Shown here in pieces: positions 20,388 to 28,082 of a stretch of DNA of 28,082 bases. Within the stretch, counting starts at the first letter, position 1. Every line of letters starts with the position of its first letter. The notes below the pieces were generated by a model, which was not told where the DNA came from, did not search any database, and saw only the letters and a program-made list of their open reading frames with translations. A program made the translations under genes and the position numbers. Where the stretch lies: NCBI GenBank assembly GCA_000787465.1, contig JSYX01000467.1, forward strand, positions 1-28,082, given 5' to 3'. The DNA is from Thermomucor indicae-seudaticae (lineage: Eukaryota; Mucoromycota; Mucoromycetes; Mucorales; Lichtheimiaceae).

Positions 20388-20750
20388 CATAGCAGCTATG
20401 TTGTTTGTATTTTTTTTTTTGCGGAATTCAGCAAGTTATGTAAGCTGAACCCTCGACGTGCCCAGGGTCTCCCTTTTTTCTGCCATTGCGCGGTCTTCGA
20501 TTTCCTGGGTGACACAGTGTGACACAGAAAGGGACAGGGTTGTCAAGGGGAACAGAGGAGGGCGGGGGGAGAGACAGAGGATGCATCAAATGTTTCAGAG
20601 GATTCCGAAAAAGTCTCTTTATCGTCCGACGGGTAGACTACTACGTATGATTTTGCTAATACAGAATGTGTCCAACCGAGTATGAGGCGACAATGATATG
20701 TGAAAGACAAGAGTGCAGTTAAAGAAATGTTATGTGCGGCTGCATGGAGA
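20388..20750. other. Convergent intergenic spacer
   Basis: Lies between the 3' ends of the Ivy1-like gene and the minus-strand gene at 20751. It contains a poly-T run near 20410-20420 and purine-rich sequence near 20520-20580. No gene is supported. Confidence 0.5.
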
Positions 20751-21620
20751 TCATGGGCTTTGCGGTCCCATGTCTTTTATTAGTTGCGAATGGTGCTTCT
20801 CAGATAAGCGCACAATGGTTGGATCGACGAAAGTATGCAAGGATGGTAGACTTCGTTCCTGTGCAAACCGGCTAGCACGAAGTGCTTGCTCATGGCTTTC
20901 TTTGAGCTTTTCGATGATTTGGATGGTGCTTTCAAGTGCCATCTACATATGGGTCAATAACGCGTTGCTAGTCTCCCATACATCAACATACCCCAAGATC
21001 CAAATGGAAGAGCATCAATGGCAAAAGTTTGCTCTTCTTTTGCAAGAACACTCGAGGTACATCCACCCGTTGCTCTTTGTACATAACGTACACATTGGCG
21101 CTAGGGACTGACATGGTCCAATGCCGTATCGCTCTGCCTTGTGAACGACTAACGTGAGCATCACTGAGCTGCGCTGACTGAAGCTTCACTCACCATGTGT
21201 GTGGATGAAGTGCAACTTCAGTTGCTTGAAAATGTCACAGTCGGCCAACGGGAACTCGTCCGCGATCGTCTTCAACATGGCGAGAAGTCCGAACGTTCCT
21301 TTGAAATGATCAAAGCTTGCTTTAACATTCGTTGCACTGTCATATGCGGAGGATGTCTCCAACAGCAAGATTTCAATGTTGGAGACGTTCTTTAGACGGA
21401 GGACACCATCCGCATTGTACTTAACGCGTTGGTCCAGTAAGCCTCGCTTTGTTAGTTGCCTTGACATTGAGGTTAACTCTTCTTCGGCCGGTAAAAAGCT
21501 AACACCATGGCCTCTTATTCTCAGCATGCGGGCGCAAGCCCGCATGCATGGGTGTAGAACTTGACCATTATAACACGCTTCCGAGTGTGAGATATCGTCC
21601 TCCTTGTACAATTCGGTCAT
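20751..21620 (-). CDS. Uncharacterised protein, resembles an expanded mucoromycete family
   Basis: Exons 21620-21194, 21137-20992 and 20942-20751 give 254 aa. Function unknown. The core reads VKYNADGVLRLKN, then EILLLETSSAYDSA, then SFDHFKGTFGLLAMLKTIAD and FKQLKLHFIHTHG. I recall similar LLLETSG / FDHxKGxxGxLxMLKxIAD blocks in many unnamed Rhizopus and Mucor proteins, but I cannot check this. The C-terminal exon is a charged helix (ESTIQIIEKLKESHEQALRA). Introns are 56 and 49 nt, GT-AG. The open frame runs 17 codons above the ATG at 21620 without another ATG, and an acceptor-like TATAG sits directly before the ATG, so further 5' exons may be missing. It faces the Ivy1-like gene tail to tail and the Atg22-like gene head to head. 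Confidence 0.6.
21525..21548. other. Perfect 10-bp hairpin with GCAA loop inside the coding exon
   Basis: GCATGCGGGC / GCCCGCATGC with a four-base loop GCAA, GC-rich and perfectly paired. It lies in exon 1 of the minus-strand gene, coding for MRACARM. On the plus strand the loop is of GNRA type. It may be chance, or a footprint of a small element. Confidence 0.6.
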
Positions 21621-22171
21621 TCTATAATGGCATGTCAATTGCACTGAATTGGTAGAAATTTTCAAATACAAACATTTCTGTGATGTTTGTTGAGGTTGTT
21701 CGATGTTGAGAGCGACAGTAAGTACTGTAAGACTCTTTATGGGTGTTTTATTTGGTTCTGATTAGAAAAACTGTTTCCCAAGTACCGTCACCCTGCCCTG
21801 CGTCGGAGAAATTTCTGGCTGTCCATGGCCGTGCAACGAGTGGTAATGGAAGCCCACTAGCGGAGAACAGAGGACGTGACACTCTGAGGCCCTATAGGCC
21901 TGTACTTCGAGGCGACTTTGGCTTTATTTAAGCCCGACGGAGCTGTAATCCAGTCGCCTGGGGTGGTAGCAGATGAATGCGCAAAACCTAAAATTGGTGT
22001 CGGTAGTCAGGAGGACGTTAATACCAGCGATATAATTTTTTGGAAAAACTGCCATACAAGGGTTTTATGTACAAAGGTGGCACAGGCGCACATCACGTAT
22101 ATATAATATGGGGGACACAAGCATATTTATTTGATTTCTTTTTCTCTTTCCCCTTTTCTGCAGATAAAGAA
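21621..22171. promoter_or_regulatory. Divergent intergenic region with possible 5'-UTR intron end
   Basis: Serves as the 5' region of both the minus-strand gene (ATG 21620) and the Atg22-like gene (ATG 22172). A pyrimidine tract ending TTTTCTGCAG at 22163 looks like a splice acceptor nine bases before the Atg22-like ATG, so that gene may have a 5'-UTR intron. No clear TATA was identified and no other gene is seen. Confidence 0.4.
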
Positions 22172-24189
22172 ATGGAGGAACGTAAAAGTCTGTTTGCAGA
22201 CCCTTTCAAAGTGGATCAAGAAGATGAACAAGTGGATTCATTATCTCCAGCCATTCGCCAGCAGCCACCTGCTACTCGGTGGGAACTGTGGGGATATTAC
22301 CTGTATTACAATGGGGTACAACGTGCACTTTTGATTTTGGATGTGATATGATTTTGTTCATCTGGTTGGTGCTATAGGACAATGGATATACGATGTTTAG
22401 CTACATGTATGGTCTTGTTATCTGTATGAGCAAAGGGCCTTGGGTTGACCAGTGATATCTATTCAGGCCCAACATTCTTCAGTATCTTGCTTATCGGGAC
22501 GGATTCAACCCAGCCACGCCTGATGTCCGAGGATGTGATCTCACGGACGCAACGACGCCGTGTTACGTTCGCTGGACCAACGGACAAGCGATTCCGGTCG
22601 CATCCATGACGCTTTACGTGCAAGCGATTGCATTCTCGATCCAGTTTCTGCTATTTACCACCTTTGGTAGTTTAGCGGATTATGGCCGGTGGAACCGCTA
22701 CATCTTGTTACTGGCGACCTTGATCGGTTGTGCGTCTCAGATCGTGCCCATAGCGCTGGTAAACGACGACGGGTCGCATTGGGGCGCCATGATGGCTATC
22801 TATGTTATTTCTCTGATCTCGTATGGAACATCCCTGGTATTCTACGGAGCAGCGTTTCCCACTTTGAGGTAAAAGAAAAAGGACCCCGGTTGGTTGGCTG
22901 TAGAATAATCACATTGTCTCTGTGTGCGTGGGACACAGTGACAACTTGCCGGTGGTACGGAAAGCACGCGCCGATCCAAACTTGACTCAGGAACAAAAGC
23001 TGGCCACAATGGAAGTATGGCGGAACCATGTTTCTGCGGTGTCCACCACATTTTCCAACATTGGCTTTCTTGTACTGACAGGTAATCGTCTTTGAGCGTA
23101 TATGGAAGTGCATGTGTGTGTGGGGGGCTGAAGCTGGCTATGCAGGCGTTCTATCTGGGGCTTCGTTTGCGCCCTGGCCAAATTACAACTTCCCTCCCGA
23201 CACGCAGCCGGTGCTCGGCAATGTACCGCTCTATAATTTCATTTCCACGGTTGTTTGCGGTGGTTATTGGCTCTTGAATGCACTGCCGTATTTTATATGC
23301 CAACCTCGTGGGAGATCGGGTCCACCACTTCCTGAGAACTGCAACTACTTGACTGTTGGATGGAAGTCTATTTTTAACGCTCTAAAGTAAAAAAAAGAAA
23401 GAATGGTAGTCAGCTGAACGCCACGTATAGGCTTACTCACTTTGTTTGTGTGCATCAGGGAAATCCGAAAACTTCGCTACCTATTTATGTACATCTTTGC
23501 GTACTTTATGTTTTCCGATGCAGTCAATACGACCAACAGCATGATTTCTATCCTGCAAGGCGAAATCACCAGCTTTTCGGCGCAGCAGGTGACTCTCTTA
23601 AACCTTGCATCAGCCATTACTTCTATTATTGGATGTCTGGCCTTTCTGTATGTCTCCAAGACCTTCAAGTTCCGCACAAAGACGACGCTTCTGGTCATCA
23701 TTTCATTGTCTGCCGTTGTGCCTATCTGGGGATGCTTTGGTATCGGTCTGGATAACTTTGGCATCAAGAAACAGTGGGAACTCTGGGCTTTTTACGTCTG
23801 GTCTGGCCTATTCACTGCTCCGATTTGGGCATGGCAACAAACCATGCTGGCAGAACTCACACCCAAAGGAAGAGAGAATCTCTTTTTTGGTCTCTTTGGT
23901 GTTGTCAACAAGGCATCTTCGTAAGTTGTCATGAACCCGCTTGCTGAACTATTAATGAATACATTTTATTAGATGGATTGGTCCTGTGGTCATTGCTGCT
24001 ATCACAGAGCACACCTCCAACCTCTGGAAAGGCTGGCCCTTTATCCTCGCCCTGTTTGTCATTGGTATCGTCATTATTCTATTCATTGACGTGGACAAAG
24101 CCAAGAGAGATGTCGAGGCCTACCAGGCTGCGAACCCTTTACCTGACTATAGCCATTACGAATCCGAACATGCCAAAGAACACATCTAA
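22172..24189 (+). CDS. Atg22-like vacuolar amino-acid effluxer (MFS)
   Basis: Seven exons (22172-22315, 22378-22406, 22467-22868, 22939-23081, 23146-23386, 23459-23920, 23973-24189) give 545 aa. Atg22 proteins are vacuolar membrane carriers of the major facilitator type that release amino acids after autophagic breakdown. Seen: the N-terminal WELWGYYLYYNGDNGYTMFS, then about 12 membrane segments. These include LYVQAIAFSIQFLLFTTFGS followed by LADYGRW, the middle VSTTFSNIGFLVLTGVL, YLFMYIFAYFMFSDAVNTT, and FYVWSGLFTAPIWAWQQTML followed by AELTPKGRENLFFGLFGVVN, all typical of this family. The tail is cytosolic and charged. Introns of 62, 60, 70, 64, 72 and 52 nt are all GT-AG. The gene converges with the desaturase 310 bp downstream. 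Family is confident; exact substrate is not shown by sequence. Confidence 0.92.
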
Positions 24190-24498
24190 TAGCCCAATGA
24201 TACCCCAAAACCCATGTATCACCATTATAATTGTGTCTATTTCAAAACATATAGTGTACGTTTTCCCTATTATCATAAACAAAGTCTTTTCCGTTAATCC
24301 CGCACACTGACCATTCACGGACTTTACTATATAAGCATCGAGTTTCCATGTTATCCGAGCCACTTTTCTACCTCACCCACATCATATACAGGCGCTTTCA
24401 ATGAAACGACTTGTTCTTTCATACTCAGGAAACAAGACAATTATCTATATGATAATATTACTATATCTACAGGTGGTGAAAGGGGGGTATTTTGGCGC
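24190..24498. other. Convergent intergenic spacer with 3' end signals
   Basis: Separates the Atg22-like stop from the desaturase stop. It is AT-rich, with TA-rich stretches such as ACTATATAAGC near 24325 and AATATTACTATATC near 24454, suited to 3' end formation on both strands. No ORF is supported. Confidence 0.5.
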
Positions 24499-26037
24499 TT
24501 AGTGTTTTCCATCTTTGGCCCAAATGCCTGCATTATACTTTGCCACGTCGTTCAAAAGGCCCACTTGGTCAGCCACCGACTTGAGCGCCCCGAGCACGAT
24601 CCCGTTGCCCGTTGAAAAGTTGTACATGTAATAGTGAAGGCCAGTTTCTTGACAGAACTTTTTTACGAGCGGGACGCATTGACGGAGATTGTGTCTCGGG
24701 AGACGCGGAAAGAGATGATGCACTGCCTGATACTGAAGGCCACCGTGGAACCAATCGAGCCATTCGGGGCAGTCGACGTCCATGGTCGTGCGCAGCTGTT
24801 TGGCTGGGAACGGCTCGTTGGGCCCCAGATCCTCGGTTGACATGCCAAAATGTGACAGCGTGATCTGGACGTGCAGAGGGAACGTAAGCATGTACGAGAT
24901 CATGACGTAGGCAAACACCATGGGCCACGACGGCATATAGGACAGGACATAGCTGTACCAGGCAAAGAAACATGCGATCCCAAACAGCTCCAATCTGCGA
25001 TTCCGTACTTCTTTATCGAAAAACAGGTACATGAAAGAAAGTCGATGGAGGTTGAACCGTCCAAACATGAGGATGAGATAATACAAGTGGTGCTGGTATC
25101 TGACAAAGAACCGGGCGGGCGCGTCAAACTCGAAGACGCGCTTGTAGTATGTTGAATAGATGTTGTCAAAGAAACGGGTGGTGATGGCAAAAAATGGCAA
25201 ATGCTGGATATCAGGGTCGTGTTCTGGATGGTTTGTGACGATATGATGCACATTGTGGTTGTTTTTCCACCAGCCGATCGACAACCCGCCGATAAAGTCA
25301 GCAATCAGGACGCCAATAAGATGGTCGATTTCGACGCGACCCGTGATCTCGTTATGCCCTGCGTCGTGCGCCGTAAACACGAGCTGGTGCCAGAAGCATG
25401 CCATAAAGACCGCGCTCATGATAAAATGCCACGTCCGGTATCCATGGAAAGCCAGCCACAGGGACAGATAGATGAACAAGACGTACCGGCAGCACTCCTT
25501 TCCGTATCGCCAATAGTTGCATTCGAACAGTCCACGGTCGACAAGGTCCTTCTCAAGACGTCGATAGGCCTCACGCACCTTGAACACGTCGAGCTGTTTC
25601 TGCTCGATACGGTCCACCGATTGGTCGTGAGCGTGGCGTGCGTGCAGCTCGCCAATCGCTTGGTCGAATGCTTTCACGCTCAGCCAGTGCGCTTCCTCAT
25701 CCTGTATCTGCGGTTTTGCCGCGGTGGTCTCTGTGTTGTTGGGACACGGCGGCGGAACAAGAAGCTCCGGGAGGTAATCGCCAATGTAAAAATGGTGCAC
25801 CATACGCTCGTATACTCGTGCCGGATGCATTGACCGAATCTCGTCCGTTACGTCTTTTCCAAGCACATGACGAATGGCCATTTCACCACCCGGATGGCGA
25901 TTGAGAAAGCGGTCGACTTTGTACACCTTGTTTTCGAAAATAAACAAGGCTTCGCCTTGCTTGACACGTTCTTGAACTTCTTGCTGCGTAATGACCTGCC
26001 GTGGCGACATACGTTGTGTTTCAGTATCCGGCGGCAT
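24499..26037 (-). CDS. Cytochrome b5-fused desaturase, sphingolipid delta-8 type
   Basis: A single exon of 512 aa. These front-end desaturases use an N-terminal cytochrome b5 domain as electron donor and insert a double bond, here probably at C8 of the long-chain base of ceramide in the ER, a step toward fungal glucosylceramides. Seen: the cytochrome b5 haem motif HPGG at residues 48-51 with its second His in MVHHFYIGDYLPE; three histidine boxes HDAGH (224-228), HNVHH (261-265) and QAVHH (437-441), the last with the Gln typical of front-end desaturases; the sequence HNVHHIVTNHPEHDPDIQHL is characteristic of the delta-8 sphingolipid group rather than of the delta-6 fatty-acid group (HDFLHHQ). 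Four to six membrane segments surround the boxes. Length is normal. Substrate is inferred from motif likeness. Confidence 0.93.
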   Translation of the reverse strand: MPPDTETQRMSPRQVITQQEVQERVKQGEALFIFENKVYKVDRFLNRHPGGEMAIRHVLGKDVTDEIRSMHPARVYERMVHHFYIGDYLPELLVPPPCPNNTETTAAKPQIQDEEAHWLSVKAFDQAIGELHARHAHDQSVDRIEQKQLDVFKVREAYRRLEKDLVDRGLFECNYWRYGKECCRYVLFIYLSLWLAFHGYRTWHFIMSAVFMACFWHQLVFTAHDAGHNEITGRVEIDHLIGVLIADFIGGLSIGWWKNNHNVHHIVTNHPEHDPDIQHLPFFAITTRFFDNIYSTYYKRVFEFDAPARFFVRYQHHLYYLILMFGRFNLHRLSFMYLFFDKEVRNRRLELFGIACFFAWYSYVLSYMPSWPMVFAYVMISYMLTFPLHVQITLSHFGMSTEDLGPNEPFPAKQLRTTMDVDCPEWLDWFHGGLQYQAVHHLFPRLPRHNLRQCVPLVKKFCQETGLHYYMYNFSTGNGIVLGALKSVADQVGLLNDVAKYNAGIWAKDGKH

Positions 26038-27006
26038 GTTCCGTTATTGACAATCAGGAGCTCTGTGACAGGAAAAGAAGGAATGGTTGCCCGTTTCCAG
26101 AAAAAAAAAGCTCGACGTTGCACAATGGCAAAACAATTGGCATGATTTTGGCGGGCACAGCAATACCGACCGTACATACACTATGTACGCGTTTAGTGAG
26201 GGTTTTCATGTTTTTCACGTCCTCGGTGTCATTTTCATTTGCGTCTAAAAACGTTGTTACACTTTATGTGCCATAGATGCTGCTTTCATATGTACATTTT
26301 TAAGCTCTTCGATGCTCACACTTTGACATTTGACGAATTATTAGTTCAGTGGAGAAAAATCGCTCGCAAGGTCAAATGTTGCTATCTCAATGCCTTTGCT
26401 GGTTCCTGGTTAACCTTGGTTTTCTTATTTCCAAATCTCCACCCTTTCGTTTGTTTCAGGATTCCTCAGGGCAGAAAAACGCAGTCGCCTCGAACAAAAG
26501 GACGCGTAATCGTGCGCTCGGACAGGTCTGCCCTTTCTTCTTCTGAATCGCCACCCGTAATCGTTGACATCTGTTAAAGCAATTTGAAGACGAATGACAA
26601 TGCTTACAAACGATTATTGCATACACTAAAGTACCAACATACGTGATCAGCGTATTTACTGTCGCTTTCATGGTATTGCAGAGACAAGCACCCTTTATAT
26701 CTTCGACACGTAATAAGCTACAAGTGCCGAAGAATATTCTGCAACAAAGCACAGGCGAGCCCAACTCTCGCCATTTTACTATGACAAAGCTTTGGAACTG
26801 TCAGGAGGCCACTGGCCAAAAAGGTGGGGAAAGCGATATAATCAGGCTGTATGGAAACGCAAAGAGAGCATTAATATCCTTGCATCCGCAGGGTGCAGGC
26901 TGACTGGCCGAAAACCTTCTGTTGCATGTATCAGTCTGGTTGCTGACAAGTCTCATGTCTCTGCAGCAAGGTCCTCACTTGCCAGCGACAGGACATCGTT
27001 TTGAAA
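26038..27006. other. Promoter side of the desaturase and unassigned sequence
   Basis: The first 200-300 bp probably hold the desaturase promoter; a CCAAT box reads toward the gene near 26137-26141. An open frame at 26643-26903 and another at 26792-27004 read on the plus strand just before the gene at 27007 but match nothing; they could be 5' exons of it. No RNA gene is seen. Confidence 0.4.
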
Positions 27007-27576
27007 ATGTCCTCCTTCGGGCACCAGGAGGCTCCGCGCAGCGGCTGCAAATATGACGGACAAGGGTCGGCTATTAGCGAAGACGAAGAGTTGAGAAGAA
27101 ATTCAGAAGAAAGAAAGCGTAGGCCTGATGAACGGTCAACTGCTTATAACGAGGAGGTTAGCGGCAAGGGATCTCCACTTACGAAACGCGGTATGAGTGC
27201 CTACCCCACTGTTATGCAGTGCTTGTTTCACTCCTCGAAAAGAAAACGTTATCGCCCGAGGTGCAAAGTGCCTGGGGTTTCAGCATACGGCGTATTCGGA
27301 CGACGTTTCAACACTGGAGCACCAGGTTCCTTCTATTGTCCGCGCCGTTTTAACGAGCGTATAAAGGAGGCGTACGTACAAACCATGGATGAAGCGTTCC
27401 TTCATGTTACAAACTCAAGTATTCCAGTTGTACCAGATCCCGGCCTTCGATATGCCGCTTTCGGTTTTTGCGGGTTCGTATTTGGAAGCTTACTCCTCCC
27501 GCTGGCTTTGGCTGGCGTCCGGAAAATGAAGGAGCGCTTCTGGCCCGATGGACACGAACGTAAGGCTCATAACTAG
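27007..27576 (+). CDS. Hypothetical protein with one C-terminal membrane segment
   Basis: 189 aa from the ATG at 27007; the open frame begins two codons earlier. Not recognised. Residues 1-60 are charged and polar (EDEELRRNSEERKRRPDERS). A basic Cys-containing middle follows (SSKRKRYRPRCKVPGVSAYG). One hydrophobic helix (YAAFGFCGFVFGSLLLPLAL) lies near residues 143-163, followed by a basic tail VRKMKERFWPDGHERK. This suits a single-pass or tail-anchored-like membrane protein with a cytosolic N-terminus. Upstream exons are possible. The opposite strand is also partly open (27407-27754 minus), but with a less protein-like composition. Confidence 0.5.
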   Translation: MSSFGHQEAPRSGCKYDGQGSAISEDEELRRNSEERKRRPDERSTAYNEEVSGKGSPLTKRGMSAYPTVMQCLFHSSKRKRYRPRCKVPGVSAYGVFGRRFNTGAPGSFYCPRRFNERIKEAYVQTMDEAFLHVTNSSIPVVPDPGLRYAAFGFCGFVFGSLLLPLALAGVRKMKERFWPDGHERKAHN

Positions 27577-27744
27577 GTTCCCTTCTCTCTTTCCTTGCAA
27601 AGTTAACCGCTCGTATGCAGCGCAGCCAGCGCAAAACGAGACGATCAAGGACAAGCCAGACGTGCTCATACACGTGCTCGAATAATGTATAATAAAAAAC
27701 AGTACTCTCATTTCGAAAGGACTTGTAGCGATAATAATCGATAG

Positions 27745-27915
27745 AGCTTGCCAAGCAGGCCTTCGAGCACTTGGAACCTTTACGTAGGAAACGTTGTATG
27801 GGACAAGTAACTGTCGCCGTTTCTGCGTAAAAGGAAGAAAGGCGACATCCTCAACGAAACGCTCAAACGCAATGTTCTCTCACCTCAGCAACTAGACGAC
27901 GTACTTCAAGAGTAA
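27745..27915 (+). other. Possible two-exon 3' end of a gene or relic
   Basis: A segment 27745-27783 (LAKQAFEHLEPL) can be joined across a 58-nt candidate intron (GT at 27784, AG at 27841) to 27842-27915, reading RDILNETLKRNVLSPQQLDDVLQ before a TAA. The phases agree and the intron length fits the local norm. The ending, LSPQQLDD-, is loosely like the C-terminus of fumarase/aspartase-superfamily enzymes. No upstream exons were found, so it may be a fragment. Confidence 0.25.
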
Positions 27916-28082
27916 AATAATCCAGATATCCACCCTTTCTACCCGTCTGTGTTGATTAATCATAGTAAGTAACGCATACCCCAGGATACAGCTTTAGAAT
28001 GAAGCTTGCTGTGTATGAAGTATCCCTGCATTTCTCCTTACAGTTGACTGCGTTACGCATACTGTATTTTGAAGGAAGGTTT

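Noticed and set aside
22040..22171. N-terminal extension of the Atg22-like protein from 22040
   Set aside because: No ATG context support; the stretch contains a pyrimidine tract and TTTTCTGCAG that look like an intron end in the 5' UTR, and the family normally starts close to WELWG.
24569..24973. 134-codon minus-strand ORF
   Set aside because: An alternative frame inside the desaturase coding sequence, without family likeness.
25201..25833. 210-codon plus-strand ORF
   Set aside because: It is the antisense shadow of the desaturase, whose histidine boxes lie in the minus-strand frame.
1..28082. CRISPR arrays, tRNA or rRNA genes, bacterial operon features
   Set aside because: No regular short repeats with spacers, no cloverleaf, and the gene structure is plainly intron-containing and eukaryotic.

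Overview
The window is eukaryotic nuclear DNA, almost certainly from a filamentous fungus and most likely an early-diverging one (Mucoromycota-like). The grounds are dense small introns (mostly 49-72 nt) with CTAAC/CTGAC-type branch sites, short intergenic spacers, fungal versions of autophagy, vacuole and sphingolipid genes, and an unclassified protein that resembles an expanded mucoromycete family. The organism assignment is inference. No tRNA, rRNA, CRISPR array or prokaryotic operon was seen.

Layout. 18-598 (-): a TMEM230/DUF872 membrane protein. 600-7650: a gene-poor stretch with an orphan TATA box (977), a decayed purine-rich tandem-repeat protein gene (about 1560-3330), AT-rich sequence with nothing recognisable (3700-5600), and relic coding sequence (5633-7453). 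7690-9596 (-): a divergent A/B-type cyclin with a GC-rich repetitive N-terminal half. 9600-11620: nothing recognised. 11627-12187 (+): a group II nucleoside diphosphate kinase with a possible membrane anchor. 12676-13836 (+): an SLC66A1/PQ-loop vacuolar amino-acid transporter. 14063-15703 (+): the WD40 protein Ipi3/WDR18. 15909-16082: a 174-bp MITE-like element. 16208-18791 (+): the RPA large subunit, 14 exons. 18921-20387 (+): an Ivy1-like BAR protein. 20751-21620 (-): an unclassified protein. 22172-24189 (+): an Atg22-like vacuolar effluxer. 24499-26037 (-): a cytochrome b5-fused desaturase of the sphingolipid delta-8 type. 27007-27576 (+): an unrecognised single-TM protein, followed by a possible spliced gene tail.

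The genes are not an operon. Three loosely share the vacuole/endolysosome theme (PQ-loop exporter, Ivy1-like, Atg22-like), and the desaturase and TMEM230 are endomembrane proteins. Cyclin, RPA1, Ipi3 and NDK are cell-cycle, replication, ribosome-assembly and nucleotide functions.

The most unusual signal is splicing. Of 37 introns placed by protein homology and reading frame, five use a GC donor (always G|GCAAGT), far above the roughly 1% usual in eukaryotes. All five have lengths divisible by three, against 11 of 32 GT-AG introns. Other points are the TA-flanked MITE sitting between two diverged 35-bp direct repeats, and relic genes whose in-frame stops look like C-to-T changes.
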